DNA of 64,000 nucleotides from Aldehydirespirator sp028819505 (GTDB lineage Bacteria; Actinomycetota; Acidimicrobiia; Acidimicrobiales; Aldehydirespiratoraceae). The stretch covers positions 2,852,001 to 2,916,000 of the forward strand of contig OZ242297.1 in NCBI GenBank assembly GCA_965207755.1, given 5' to 3'. Position 1 is the first letter of the stretch; each line of letters begins with the position of its first letter. Of this stretch, positions 8,708 through 16,655 are shown piece after piece. The position numbers and the translations under genes are program-made. Under the pieces are notes generated by a model. That model was not told the origin of the DNA. It worked only from the letters and a program-made list of their open reading frames with translations, and made no database searches.

Positions 8708-10264
8708 TCAATCGAGCGGGAGGCTCTCGACGTCCAGGGATGGCGCGGGCTCGCGGATGGTCAGATGCTGGCGTGCCAACGACCTGACGTTGGCGCGGCG
8801 AGCCAGCAGCCGCTCCTCCGGAGGCATCGCCGCTTTCTTGCGCAACGCGCCGGCGACGGCGTCGACCAGCATCGCCGAGGTCTCTGCCACTGTGGGTCGT
8901 TCGGGCACGACGGAATCGATGAGACCCTCGTCTCGCAGCGCCGCGACGTCGGCCGCCTGCCCCCTGACCATGTGCGCCGCCCTCTCGGTGCTGCGGAAGA
9001 GAATGGCCGAGGCGGCCTCCGGGGCGATGGGCGCCAGCCACGCATTCTCGAGGGCGATCACCGAGTCGGCAGCCACCAGGGCGATCGCTCCAGCCCCCGA
9101 GCCCTCCCCCATCAGCACTGAGACGGTGGGTATCCGCACCCCCAGGAGTTCGCGGATGAGAGAGCCGACGGAATGGGCGAGGCCCTCGGACTCCTCGTCG
9201 ACGCCGGCGCCTGCGCCCTTGGTGTCGATGAAGGTCACGAGGGGCAGACCCAGCTCCTCCGCGATTGATATCGCCCGCTGCGCCTTGCGGTAGCCGCCGG
9301 GAGAGACCTCGGCCCCTCGGCCCTGCGGCCTGCGGAAGCCGACCGCGACGGCGGGCTGGCCCCCGAGACTGGTGAATCCCGCGAGCAGGTTGCGATCGTC
9401 GGAACCTGCGCGGTCGCCGCGAATCTCTATCAGGGGCGCGCCCGATGCCTCGATCACCGATTCGATCGACGGGCGGTCTCGCGCCCTGGATTGAATCACG
9501 CTGTGCCATGCGTCGGGCGGTGGCTGGGATTGAGTCTCAACCGGTGCCGGAGCTGACGGGCTCGCCGAGATCGCAGGGGCCGCAACCCTGGGACTGACGA
9601 TGTCAAGCCACTCAGTTATGCGCAGGGCCAGCTCGCCGGGCTGGACGATGTCGTCGACCAGTCCCCGCCGCAGACCGGCTTCGGCGCTGATCTCGTCGCG
9701 TGGAAACGGGCGGCCGGTGACCGCCTCCACAATCCGGGGCCCCGTGAGCGAGATCGAAGCACCCGGCGCAGCCCACACCAGATGGCCCTGCGTGCCCAGC
9801 GCCGCGAGGGTCCCGCCCATCGTGGGATCCATCAAGTAGCTCAGATAGGGAAGCCCGGCCTCGCGATGCTCGGAGATGGCCGCGCCGATGGACAGCATCT
9901 TGATGAAGGCGGGCGTGCCCTCCTGCATTCGGGTCCCGCCCGATTGGCAGATGCTGATGACCGGCCTCCGGGAGACTGTGGCGACCCCGAAGGCGCGGGC
10001 TGCCCGTTCGGCCGCGGCGATGCCAAGCGTGCCTGCTACGAACTCGTAGTCGCTGGAGACCAACACGACTGCGTGGCCACCGATCGCACCGAATCCGACC
10101 CTGGACGCCTCGGCCAGCGGGTCGTCAGCCTGGAGCTCTGCCAGCCGCGTGGCGTAGGCCTGCTCCTCGCCGAACGCCAGCGGGTCGGCGGTCACGACCT
10201 CCTGCGACCACTCCCGGAACGTCCCCCCGGTCAGCTCCGCCAGGAAGCTCCCAGCTCTTGTCAT
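8708..10264 (-). CDS. Fused acyl-CoA carboxyltransferase (AccD-AccA-like beta/alpha fusion)
   Basis: 518 aa from the ATG at 10264, preceded by GGGGTGG; an ATG at 10285 in the same frame would add seven residues. Two crotonase-like carboxyltransferase halves are joined by a Pro/Ala/Ser linker (~230-260). The N-half resembles AccD (ISICQSGGTRMQEG, LMDPTMGG). The C-half resembles AccA (GYRKAQRAI, TFIDTKGAGAGVDEE, MGEGSGAGAIAL). The zinc-ribbon normally at the AccD N-terminus is missing. It would transfer carboxyl from carboxybiotin to an acyl-CoA, making malonyl- or methylmalonyl-type CoA. No biotin carboxylase or BCCP gene lies nearby, so partner subunits must come from elsewhere. Confidence 0.85.
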   Translation of the reverse strand: MTRAGSFLAELTGGTFREWSQEVVTADPLAFGEEQAYATRLAELQADDPLAEASRVGFGAIGGHAVVLVSSDYEFVAGTLGIAAAERAARAFGVATVSRRPVISICQSGGTRMQEGTPAFIKMLSIGAAISEHREAGLPYLSYLMDPTMGGTLAALGTQGHLVWAAPGASISLTGPRIVEAVTGRPFPRDEISAEAGLRRGLVDDIVQPGELALRITEWLDIVSPRVAAPAISASPSAPAPVETQSQPPPDAWHSVIQSRARDRPSIESVIEASGAPLIEIRGDRAGSDDRNLLAGFTSLGGQPAVAVGFRRPQGRGAEVSPGGYRKAQRAISIAEELGLPLVTFIDTKGAGAGVDEESEGLAHSVGSLIRELLGVRIPTVSVLMGEGSGAGAIALVAADSVIALENAWLAPIAPEAASAILFRSTERAAHMVRGQAADVAALRDEGLIDSVVPERPTVAETSAMLVDAVAGALRKKAAMPPEERLLARRANVRSLARQHLTIREPAPSLDVESLPLD

Positions 10265-10294
10265 AGCATCCACCCCGTCGGGCATGAGCCCATT

Positions 10295-10319
10295 GCACGT
10301 ATGTAGGGTACGTACGTGC
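10295..10319 (+). promoter_or_regulatory. Palindromic operator and -10 box over the antitoxin start codon
   Basis: Inverted repeat GCACGTATGT (10295-10304) - AGGGT - ACGTACGTGC (10310-10319), 9 of 10 positions matching. Embedded in it is TAGGGT (10304-10309), a TAnnnT-type -10 box, so transcription should begin near 10316, which is the G of the GTG start. This predicts a leaderless antitoxin mRNA repressed by the toxin-antitoxin complex at the same site, the usual logic of type II modules. Confidence 0.6.
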
Positions 10320-10546
10320 CGAACAAGACGATCAGCGTGCCCGACGACGTGGTGCCGATCATCGACAGCCTAGGCGTTCCCTTCTCGAGGTGGGTGACCG
10401 ACCAGCTTCGCCGCCACTCGGCTCAGACGGCGACGACCTTCGCCCAACAGCTCTTGGCCGACGCCGCGCTCGCAGCCGGCGAAGCCTTGACCGAGCGGGA
10501 CGCACGCGCCATAGCTGAGCGGATGGAGCGATCTGCGCCGTGGTAG
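10316..10546 (+). CDS. mazE: Type II antitoxin (MazE/RHH-like) partner of MazF
   Basis: 76-aa protein starting at GTG. The N-terminus (NKTISVPDDVVPIID) resembles a ribbon-helix-helix strand and helix; the C-terminal half is helical, charged and probably wraps the toxin. Assignment as antitoxin rests mainly on position: it overlaps the MazF gene by 7 bp (10540-10546) and sits under a palindromic operator. The last residues, SAPW, are encoded in the overlap. The family label MazE is a positional name; sequence similarity to classical AbrB-type MazE is not obvious. Confidence 0.75.
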   Translation: MPNKTISVPDDVVPIIDSLGVPFSRWVTDQLRRHSAQTATTFAQQLLADAALAAGEALTERDARAIAERMERSAPW

Positions 10547-10857
10547 CGCGCGGCGCGGTGTACTGGATCACCCTCGACGGGCGCCGACCGTGTGTCGTCG
10601 TGTCGTCCCGCGACGTGCTCGGTGTCGACGTTTGGCAGACCCATGTCGTGCCACTGACCTCGAACCTCGACAGAGCCGGCCTCGCCGGCAACGTGCTGCT
10701 CGAGTCAGCAGCGACGGGTCTGCCCAAGGATTCCGTCGCGGTGCCGCTGGGGTTGGAGTTGGTCGACCGGTCCTGGCTGACGGACCATGTGGGACAGTTG
10801 CCTGACGCCCTCACCGATGCCATCGACGACGGTCTGCGAGCCGTGCTGGGACTGTAG
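10540..10857 (+). CDS. mazF: MazF/PemK-type endoribonuclease toxin
   Basis: 105 aa, normal for MazF, with GTG start inside the antitoxin's last codons. The fold markers are present: RGAVYWITLDGRRPCVVVSS, VWQTHVVPLTSN, and GLPKDSVAVPLGLELVDR. MazF toxins cleave mRNA at short sequence motifs and arrest growth. The family's Arg in the beta1-beta2 loop and Thr/Ser in PLTSN are visible. Translational coupling to the antitoxin ensures neutralisation. The cut motif is not predictable here. Confidence 0.85.
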   Translation: MVARGAVYWITLDGRRPCVVVSSRDVLGVDVWQTHVVPLTSNLDRAGLAGNVLLESAATGLPKDSVAVPLGLELVDRSWLTDHVGQLPDALTDAIDDGLRAVLGL

Positions 10858-11181
10858 ACCCACGCGCCCTCCTACTACTACAACCTCAGCGCCAAGCTCG
10901 GGATCAGCAAGGACCAGCACCGTCTCTGGCCCCTCTTCGGTCAGCAGTCGCTGCAAGACACGCCGACTGCGGACAAACACCATCCGATCCAGCAGCCTCT
11001 CACCCATCGCCGACTCATCGGATACCTCGCCGGCGGCAGCAATGAACTCCAGCGCCTCATCATGGCGGCCGCCTCAACGACAACCGGGCCGCGGCTGCCA
11101 CGCCCACGTCATCCACCAATGGCTGGCAAAGCTCCCCAAGGCGTGACAGAGGCCCAAGCCCGCGAGCCCTCGCCCTGTTGG
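10858..11181. other. Non-annotated stretch between mazF and the MNT-HEPN gene, possible coding remnant
   Basis: No credible start codon opens a gene here. Yet the frame directly following the MazF stop is open and reads like ordinary protein for about 70 codons (for example SYYYNLSAKLGISKDQHRLW and THRRLIGYLAGGSNELQRL) before becoming low-complexity. This could be a 3' remnant of a lost gene, or chance in high-GC DNA. The family is not recognised. Confidence 0.3.
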
Positions 11182-12201
11182 TCAGGCGAGGCTGGGGCCG
11201 TGGTCGGCGGGGGTGATGGTGCGGCCGCGGGGCTGGCCTTCGATGAGGTCGCGGTCATCCAGGGCGGCAGTGACAGCGGCTATGACACGCCGCGCGGGCT
11301 GCACGGCTTCGGGGTCCGTGGCGTGGGCGAGCTGGGCAGCGGCGATGGTGACGAGTTGAGCCGCCGCGGTGGCGAGGCTCGGGGCGAGACGGCCGGTGGT
11401 GGCGAGGTCGATCTCGGGGTGATCGGCCAGATAGGCGCCGGCGCTGCGCCAGATGGTGACGTGTCCGTAGAGATTGCCTTCGTCGTCGGGGCTGCTCGCT
11501 GCGAGGGGCTCGAGGACGGCTCGGGCTTGGCCGGCGTGGGGGCCGGCCCGGTCGAGGAGGTAGTCGATGTCGTGCATCCGTCTGACGGGTTCGCCGGTGA
11601 GCGCAATGAGCGACTTGAGGGAGGTCTCGATGGCCATCGCGGCGCTCTGGCAGGCGTTGATGAGCCGCCAGTGGCGGTAGTGGTCGGCCGAGGCGCGGTC
11701 CGCTGCGATGAGCGACTCCTGTTCGAGTTCGCTGAGGCGGGCGTGGCCGAGCAGGTCGTTGAGGGCCTTGGCGGCCTCGTCGAGACGGCCGAGGGCTTCT
11801 TGGATGTCGTCTGCGGGCAATCCGATCTCCTTGTCCCAGGTCACATCGGCGGCCGGGCGGGCATAGAGCACCTGTGCTTCGGCGGCGATGCCGGCCTCGA
11901 AGGACGCCGAGACCCTTCGGGTGCGGTGGAGCCATTCGGGCCAGTCAGTGACGTGGACCTGCACCCGATGGCCGGTGCAGGCCCGCGCGGCGGTCTGCAG
12001 GTCGAGCTGGCGGCTGAAGCGGCGGGTGTAGTCAAGGTCGTCGAAGATGGCCACCAGGTCAATGTCGCTGTCGGGCTGGGCCTGACCCTGGGCTACCGAG
12101 CCGAACAGCAGCACCCTGGACGCGCCGGCGTCGGCCAGTTCACGCCCGGCGCGGCGGGCGTCGTCGACGGTCGGCGCGGTCAGGGCCTCGGTGAGCATCA
12201 C
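11182..12201 (-). CDS. MNT nucleotidyltransferase - HEPN fusion protein
   Basis: 339 aa. Residues ~1-115 form a minimal nucleotidyltransferase: LLFGSVAQGQAQPDSDIDLV carries the GSxxxG and DxD metal residues. Residues ~130-330 are helical and look HEPN-like, with EPVRRMHDIDYLLD as the likely Arg-x(n)-His region. MNT and HEPN are usually encoded by two adjacent genes (antitoxin AMPylates/neutralises the HEPN RNase); here they are one polypeptide, so it would be a self-contained toxin-antitoxin or a housekeeping variant. The gene converges with the mazEF locus, making this a small toxin-antitoxin neighbourhood. A kanamycin-nucleotidyltransferase-like role is an alternative. Confidence 0.75.
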   Translation of the reverse strand: MMLTEALTAPTVDDARRAGRELADAGASRVLLFGSVAQGQAQPDSDIDLVAIFDDLDYTRRFSRQLDLQTAARACTGHRVQVHVTDWPEWLHRTRRVSASFEAGIAAEAQVLYARPAADVTWDKEIGLPADDIQEALGRLDEAAKALNDLLGHARLSELEQESLIAADRASADHYRHWRLINACQSAAMAIETSLKSLIALTGEPVRRMHDIDYLLDRAGPHAGQARAVLEPLAASSPDDEGNLYGHVTIWRSAGAYLADHPEIDLATTGRLAPSLATAAAQLVTIAAAQLAHATDPEAVQPARRVIAAVTAALDDRDLIEGQPRGRTITPADHGPSLA

Positions 12202-12453
12202 TGCGAAGGATACCGGCCGCCGGGATGCAGGGCCGGAGAAAGCTGGCCATGTGGCGGGTGGTTACAGATTCACCGGGCGGGGGCGGGATCAGTTCCGACA
12301 GCGGGCCTCAGCGGCGGGGCAACAACGCGCCGTTGGCGCGCGCCGCCACAAGACCACCACGCGCCCAAGACGCGCCGCTCCACGCGCCACGACTGTCTCT
12401 GCAGAGTTACTCATTCCTGCAGGTCAAAGGCCAGTTTTGGGGGTGGTTCTAGG

Positions 12454-12537
12454 TGCCCGGGGTGGGACTCGAACCCACATGTCCGTTAGGACAGCCCGGT
12501 TTAAGCGGGCCGCGTCTGCCAATTGCGCCACCCGGGC
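12454..12537 (-). tRNA. tRNA-Leu (UAA anticodon)
   Basis: 84 nt with a 7-bp acceptor stem (GCCCGGG / CCCGGGC), A discriminator, D arm with the TTGG segment, anticodon loop CTTAAAC giving UAA (plus-strand 12501-12503), a class II long variable arm (TGTCC/GGACA) and a T arm with GGTTCGAGTCC. The CCA end is not fully encoded (CCT follows the discriminator). It reads UUA codons, which are rare in such a G/C-rich genome. No integrase or attachment remnant is evident beside it. Confidence 0.95.
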
Positions 12538-12585
12538 ACGCCGTCACGGTAGCCCGTGGCCCGCCGACCGCCAGCCCCGGCGAGG

Positions 12586-13005
12586 TCAGGCAGCCGCGGC
12601 GGCTGCCTTGGTTGGAACTGGCGGAGCCAGTGCGGTCTCGGCGACCTCCGTCCGCAGGGCGAGTGTGCCGGCGTCACCGTCTTCACCCTCGCCGTCGATG
12701 GCCAGCCACAGGGCGGAGCGCACGAGGTCTGCTCTGGCGCCCTCGAGGCAGTTGGCCACCACGATCCCCTCGATCATGTCGGACAGGACCGCTCCCCGGG
12801 GCCGGCCTCGGAGACGGATCGACACCACCGGCGACCCGTTGCGGCGGCAGATCGACCGGTGGAGGTCGGGGCGGGACGGCGGGCTGGCGAACACCGGCAC
12901 GACCAGCCCGCGCAGGCGCGCCGCCCGTGCGAGCGAGCGGGCTGCGGCGCCGAAGTCGAGCGATGTCATTCCCACGAGAACTATGGTCGCGCCGGGGTGT
13001 GACAT
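12586..13005 (-). CDS. Conserved-looking hypothetical protein
   Basis: 139 aa, start ATG at 13005, between tRNA-Leu and the divergent RecB-like nuclease gene. It begins with a hydrophobic beta strand and Gly (ATIVLVGMTSLDFG), contains RPRGAVLSDMIEGIVVANCL, and ends with an Ala/Pro tail. The composition is that of real protein and there is no competing frame, but no family is recognised. The 39-bp divergent gap to the nuclease start could hold a shared promoter. Confidence 0.5.
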   Translation of the reverse strand: MSHPGATIVLVGMTSLDFGAAARSLARAARLRGLVVPVFASPPSRPDLHRSICRRNGSPVVSIRLRGRPRGAVLSDMIEGIVVANCLEGARADLVRSALWLAIDGEGEDGDAGTLALRTEVAETALAPPVPTKAAAAAA

Positions 13006-13044
13006 TCACTTCGCTGGAAGTGTTCCGACCCAGCCCGCAACGCT

Positions 13045-14001
13045 ATGCAAGCAGCCGCCTACAACCCGGCCCAGCAGGAGGTGGTGAGCCTGCTCGGCGC
13101 CCCGAAGGGCGACCGTCCCACCTTCGACGCGGGCCTGCGCGACGAGCTGCGAAGCCTGCTGGAGGAGCGCCTCGAACCGCTGGTCGACACCATCAGCTCC
13201 GACCGGTTCGACGACGAGGTCCTCTACCTGAGCAAGTACACGCTCGCCCAGGCGCTCGGATGCGAGCGGAAGTTCATGGCCGAGCTCGCCGAGCCGTTCC
13301 AATGGTCGATCCCCGCCGCCCGGGGCACGGTCACCCACAAGGCCATCGAGCTGTCGGTCCACTGGCGGGGCGAGGCATCGCCGCTGGAGCTGGTCGACGA
13401 GGCCATCGCCCGCCTGGAGAACGCCGACAGGAGCATCGCCGACTACCTGGAGCGCTGCGACGAGACCGCGCGGGCCGAGCTGCGAGCCGAAGCCGGTGCG
13501 GCCGCGACCCAGTTCCTGGAGTGCTTCCCCCCGCTCAAGCCCCGATGGAGGCCCACGACGGACAGCCCGATACGGGCAGAGCTGCACGACGGACTGATCG
13601 TGCTGTCGGGCAAGCCCGACCTCACGCTCGGCCAACCCGAGGGGACGGTCGCCGGCAAGGTCGTCATCGACTTCAAGACCGGCAGGTTCTCGCCCTCGCA
13701 TCGAGAGGACCTGCGCTTCTACGCTCTGCTGGAGGCCCTGCGCATCCTGCCGCCCAGGCTGCTGGCCACCTACTACCTCGACCAGGGCAAGTTCCACCCC
13801 GAGGAGGTCACCCGCGACCTGCTGCTGTCGGCGGCCGAGCGCGTGATCGACGGCGCCCACAGATACGTGGAGCTGGCGTCCGGCCGGCGCCGGCCGACGG
13901 TGTCACCCGGTCCGTCATGCAGGTGGTGCCCGGTGCAGGCCGACTGCGACGAAGGCGCCGCCTATCTCGACGACGGGCCGGACGCCGGCGCCGGCTGGTA
14001 G
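13045..14001 (+). CDS. RecB/AddB/Cas4-like PD-(D/E)XK nuclease with Fe-S cysteines
   Basis: 318 aa. The nuclease core shows GTVTHKAIELS (motif His), GKPDLTLG (Asp), and VIDFKTGRFS (Asp-x-Lys), then QxxxY-type residues (LRFYALLEAL). One Cys near the N-terminus (ALGCERKF) and three near the C-terminus (CRWCPVQADC) match the four-cysteine iron-sulfur arrangement of AddB and Cas4. This makes it a standalone DNA exonuclease-like protein with a likely role in repair or recombination. It stands beside the tRNA and a hypothetical gene, without CRISPR genes or an array, so a Cas4 role is not supported. It provides a useful intact comparison for the damaged nuclease at 41651-42863. Confidence 0.85.
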   Translation: MQAAAYNPAQQEVVSLLGAPKGDRPTFDAGLRDELRSLLEERLEPLVDTISSDRFDDEVLYLSKYTLAQALGCERKFMAELAEPFQWSIPAARGTVTHKAIELSVHWRGEASPLELVDEAIARLENADRSIADYLERCDETARAELRAEAGAAATQFLECFPPLKPRWRPTTDSPIRAELHDGLIVLSGKPDLTLGQPEGTVAGKVVIDFKTGRFSPSHREDLRFYALLEALRILPPRLLATYYLDQGKFHPEEVTRDLLLSAAERVIDGAHRYVELASGRRRPTVSPGPSCRWCPVQADCDEGAAYLDDGPDAGAGW

Positions 14002-14090
14002 CCCGCCGCCGGCCGGGTCGGGCGTCCGGCGCAGCCCCCCTGGCACGGGCGCCCGGCGCAGCACGTCACGGGAGGTGAGGTCACCGAGGG

Positions 14091-14537
14091 TCAGGCGTCC
14101 GGCGCGGGCGCCGGCCCACCGGTCGCGGCCTGCCAGTCGAGCACCTCGCAGTCGCCCCACAGCCGTTCGAGCTGGTACAGGGAGCGCCGTTCAGCGTCGA
14201 AGACGTGTACCACGAACGGCCCGTAGTCGAGCAGCACCCACTGGCGGTCGTCGGCGCCCTCGATGCGCAGCGGCGACGGTCCGCCCGCCTCCTTCACCAT
14301 CCTCTCGACGCCCTCGGCGATGGAGCGCACCTGGCGCGCATTGTTGCCGTGGGTGATCACGAACAGGTCGGTGACCACCAGCACGTCGCCGACGTCGATG
14401 ACCACGGTGTCGACGCCCTTGCGCTCGTCGGCGGCGGCCGCCGCGGCCGCGGCCCAGCGCCGCGCGTAGGCGCCGTCGACCAGAGGAGGCGAACCGGCCG
14501 GAGCGACCCGATCGGCCGGGCTTGCTCCAAGCGTCAC
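14091..14537 (-). CDS. rsfS: Ribosomal silencing factor RsfS
   Basis: 148 aa, with the RsfS/Iojap core: KGVDTVVIDVGDVLVVTDLF, FVITHGNNARQVRSIAEGV, DDRQWVLLDYGPFVVHVF. RsfS binds ribosomal protein L14 and blocks joining of the two subunits in starvation. The GTG start at 14537 overlaps the TGA of the upstream LytR_C gene (GTGA), so rsfS is the last gene of the nadD - LytR_C - rsfS operon typical of actinobacteria. The N-terminal ~35 residues are an Ala-rich extension not needed for the fold. Confidence 0.95.
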   Translation of the reverse strand: MTLGASPADRVAPAGSPPLVDGAYARRWAAAAAAAADERKGVDTVVIDVGDVLVVTDLFVITHGNNARQVRSIAEGVERMVKEAGGPSPLRIEGADDRQWVLLDYGPFVVHVFDAERRSLYQLERLWGDCEVLDWQAATGGPAPAPDA

Positions 14538-15769
14538 CGCGCCGCCTGGTCCAGTCCGGCCGTCACGGTGATGTCGACCACGTCGGCCCCGCTCTCGCCC
14601 AGCTCCATGAGAGTCATGTCGACGCCGAGCTCGATGGCGATGGAGTTGGTGATGGGGTCGTTCACAAGCTCCTCGCGATGGTAGGCGAACTGCGTGGCCT
14701 CCACACCGAAGGCGTCCGCGTTGCCTATCACGGTGATCACTCCTCCGGCCGCGACCACATCGTCAGCCAGCGCGTCCCGGATGGCTGGATCGCCCGTGCC
14801 GTCGAGCAGCCGGACCCTGGGGCGCAGGAACGACTCCGGCTGCTGGGGCCAGGGGGCCAGCTCCCGGGCCTCGGCCCTCAGCCACGCCCTGCTCTCCGCG
14901 CCCAGGAACTGGACCGGGGCGGCGCCGGGACCGGATGCGACGGACTCGAAGGGAACAACCTCCACCACGGTAGTGCCCGCTCCGAGAGCCCGCAGGAATG
15001 GGGCCAGGGGAGAGTCGGACGGGGGGATCGCGGGCTCGTGGACCGGCGCCCGCCCGATGACCCCCAGCCACGACTCCCACATGGCCCGCTGGCGCTGGGC
15101 CCGATTGCCGTCGGCCTCGTCGGGGTTGCGGTGGGCGTAGACGGCGGCTGCGTCGGCCGCGGCCAGCTCGTAGCGTCCGGCCGGGTAGACGACCCGCTGC
15201 GCTCCGTCGGCGCCCACCTCGATCAGATCATCGACCAACAGGTACGGCAGCGGCGCGGCGGGGCCGATGCTGCGAGCGAGCCCCTCGGTGGGCACCTCGA
15301 CCACCTGCCCGAAGCCGAGGCCGAACATGTCCTCGGCAACCTGCCGGACGGCCTCCACCCCTCCCCGCGCCAGTGTGCCGGCGAGCGGCTCGCCCTGCTC
15401 GGGAGAGCCGCCCGGGGGCGCCACCACGAGGTCGGCCGGCAGCAGCACCACGCCGCCGCCCGCGTCTATGCCCGTCAGCGCCATGAAGGCGACACCGGCC
15501 AGGGCGCCGTTGTGGGTGTGGAGCGAGAGCAGCGTGGGCGTGGCCTCCACCAACTCCACGTATCCGGGCTCGTCGGGCTCGATGACGAAGTGTTCCTCGA
15601 CGTTGGCCACGGTGGTCCTGAGAACGGCGCGGCCGCCCGTCAGAGCCAGCAGCAGGACCGCGATCCCCGCGGCGACCACCACTCCCGGAAAGACGAGGCG
15701 CCAGAACGGGTGGGACTGGGGAGCTGGCTGGCGGCGAGGCAGGCGCCGGCCGGGTGTCAGCGACCGCAC
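14534..15769 (-). CDS. Membrane-anchored protein with LytR C-terminal domain
   Basis: 411 aa from a GTG at 15769 that overlaps the nadD stop by 13 bp; a longer frame to 15910 would run deep into nadD and is unlikely. A basic N-terminus is followed by one transmembrane helix (FWRLVFPGVVVAAGIAVLLL, ~24-44), so most of the protein is outside. The last ~90 residues (RVRLLDGTGDPAIRDALADD onward) match the LytR_C domain. The middle resembles an LCP fold but lacks a clear set of catalytic arginines. Proteins in this position between nadD and rsfS are common in actinobacteria and are thought to act at the cell envelope. Confidence 0.75.
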   Translation of the reverse strand: MRSLTPGRRLPRRQPAPQSHPFWRLVFPGVVVAAGIAVLLLALTGGRAVLRTTVANVEEHFVIEPDEPGYVELVEATPTLLSLHTHNGALAGVAFMALTGIDAGGGVVLLPADLVVAPPGGSPEQGEPLAGTLARGGVEAVRQVAEDMFGLGFGQVVEVPTEGLARSIGPAAPLPYLLVDDLIEVGADGAQRVVYPAGRYELAAADAAAVYAHRNPDEADGNRAQRQRAMWESWLGVIGRAPVHEPAIPPSDSPLAPFLRALGAGTTVVEVVPFESVASGPGAAPVQFLGAESRAWLRAEARELAPWPQQPESFLRPRVRLLDGTGDPAIRDALADDVVAAGGVITVIGNADAFGVEATQFAYHREELVNDPITNSIAIELGVDMTLMELGESGADVVDITVTAGLDQAAR

Positions 15770-16359
15770 CGGTACAGGCCTGCGGATCGGACGATTTCGA
15801 TCACCGCGGCGGGCATGAGCGCCTCCACCGGCCGTCCGTCCGCGAATCGGGACCGGATGTCGCACGACGAGATGTCCAGCGCGGGGACCTCCACCGCCAC
15901 GGCCGGCCATCCGGTCGGGGGACGCCCGCCGGAGGGCCCCGGCCGCTCGGCCACGACCGTGGTGGCCAGCTCGCGCAGCTCCGGGGGGCGCTTCCAGGTG
16001 TCGAGTCCCCCGGCGGTGTCCGAGCCCACCACCATCAGCAGCTCGGCCCCGGGGTGCAGGCCGCGCAGCTCCCGCAGCGTGTCGGCCGTGTAGCTCTCAC
16101 CGCCGCGGTCGATATCGAGCGCGCTCGCCTCGATCCCGTCGAGGCCGCCGACGGCGGCCCTCACCATCTCCAGTCGCAGACGGGCCGGCGTCACCGGCCG
16201 CAGCCGGGACTTCTGCCATGGATCGTTGGCCACCACGAACAGCACCCTGGAGGCACCGAGCCGGTGGCGCACCTCCAGACCGGCCGCCAGGTGGCCGAAA
16301 TGGGGCGGATCGAACGTCCCTCCCAGCACACCTATGCGAGGAGGGTCCGGCCGCGGCAC
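15757..16359 (-). CDS. nadD: Nicotinate-nucleotide adenylyltransferase NadD
   Basis: 200 aa, usual size. It adenylylates nicotinate mononucleotide in NAD synthesis. Signature motifs: GVLGGTFDPPHFGHL (HxGH-type nucleotidyl-transfer motif) at the N-terminus, the WQKSRL substrate loop, and ISSCDIRSRFADGRP toward the end, equivalent to the ISSTxIR motif. First gene of the nadD - LytR_C - rsfS operon. It diverges from the sigma-factor gene across a 296-bp gap that holds a repeat copy and the sigma promoter. Confidence 0.96.
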   Translation of the reverse strand: MPRPDPPRIGVLGGTFDPPHFGHLAAGLEVRHRLGASRVLFVVANDPWQKSRLRPVTPARLRLEMVRAAVGGLDGIEASALDIDRGGESYTADTLRELRGLHPGAELLMVVGSDTAGGLDTWKRPPELRELATTVVAERPGPSGGRPPTGWPAVAVEVPALDISSCDIRSRFADGRPVEALMPAAVIEIVRSAGLYRCGR

Positions 16360-16407
16360 AGCGAGCAGTTTACGATCCGGCGACGCCCGCTGGGCCGCCC
16401 GCTAGTG

Positions 16408-16470
16408 TTCCGTCGCGGATTCGCTAGCGTTCGCTGAGCTCACGGGCCGCTCGAACCGCGGGGCGCGTGA
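16408..16470 (+). repeat. Dispersed repeat, short diverged copy 4
   Basis: Contains CCGTCGCGG and TTCGCTGAGCTCACGGGCCG matching the core of copies 1-3, but lacks the downstream half. It lies between nadD and the sigma-factor promoter. Confidence 0.55.
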
Positions 16471-16500
16471 CCAATGTCACACCGCGCGCGGCGGCGCGCC

Positions 16501-16529
16501 TTGACTTGCCGGGAACGAGCACCTAGTCT
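16501..16529 (+). promoter_or_regulatory. Sigma-70-type promoter of the sigma-factor gene
   Basis: -35 TTGACT (16501-16506), exactly 17 bp spacer, and -10 TAGTCT (16524-16529), matching TTGACN / TAnnnT. The predicted start is near 16536, leaving a ~120-nt leader before the ATG at 16656. A second A/T box, TATATT (16529-16534), is too far from the -35 for standard spacing. Confidence 0.65.
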
Positions 16530-16655
16530 ATATTGGTTCGTCTGGGCTGGAGTAGCGCACTCGGAGGGTGTGCGCCCGGCACCGAATCCTCCCCACAAAG
16601 AAAGCGAGAAGCCTGCCCCTGCCGACGCGAGCGGGGCCGGCCAGGTGAATCAGAC

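Noticed and set aside
11062..12489. 475-codon plus-strand frame over the MNT-HEPN gene
   Set aside because: Antisense to a gene with a clear nucleotidyltransferase motif; composition is Gly/Val/Asp low-complexity.
12454..12537. tRNA-Leu as an island attachment site
   Set aside because: No integrase and no partial tRNA 3' duplicate was seen nearby, and the main island begins 11 kb away.
13045..14001. Cas4 of a CRISPR system
   Set aside because: Nuclease motifs and cysteines fit Cas4/AddB, but no cas1, cas2 or array exists in the window; described only as RecB-like.
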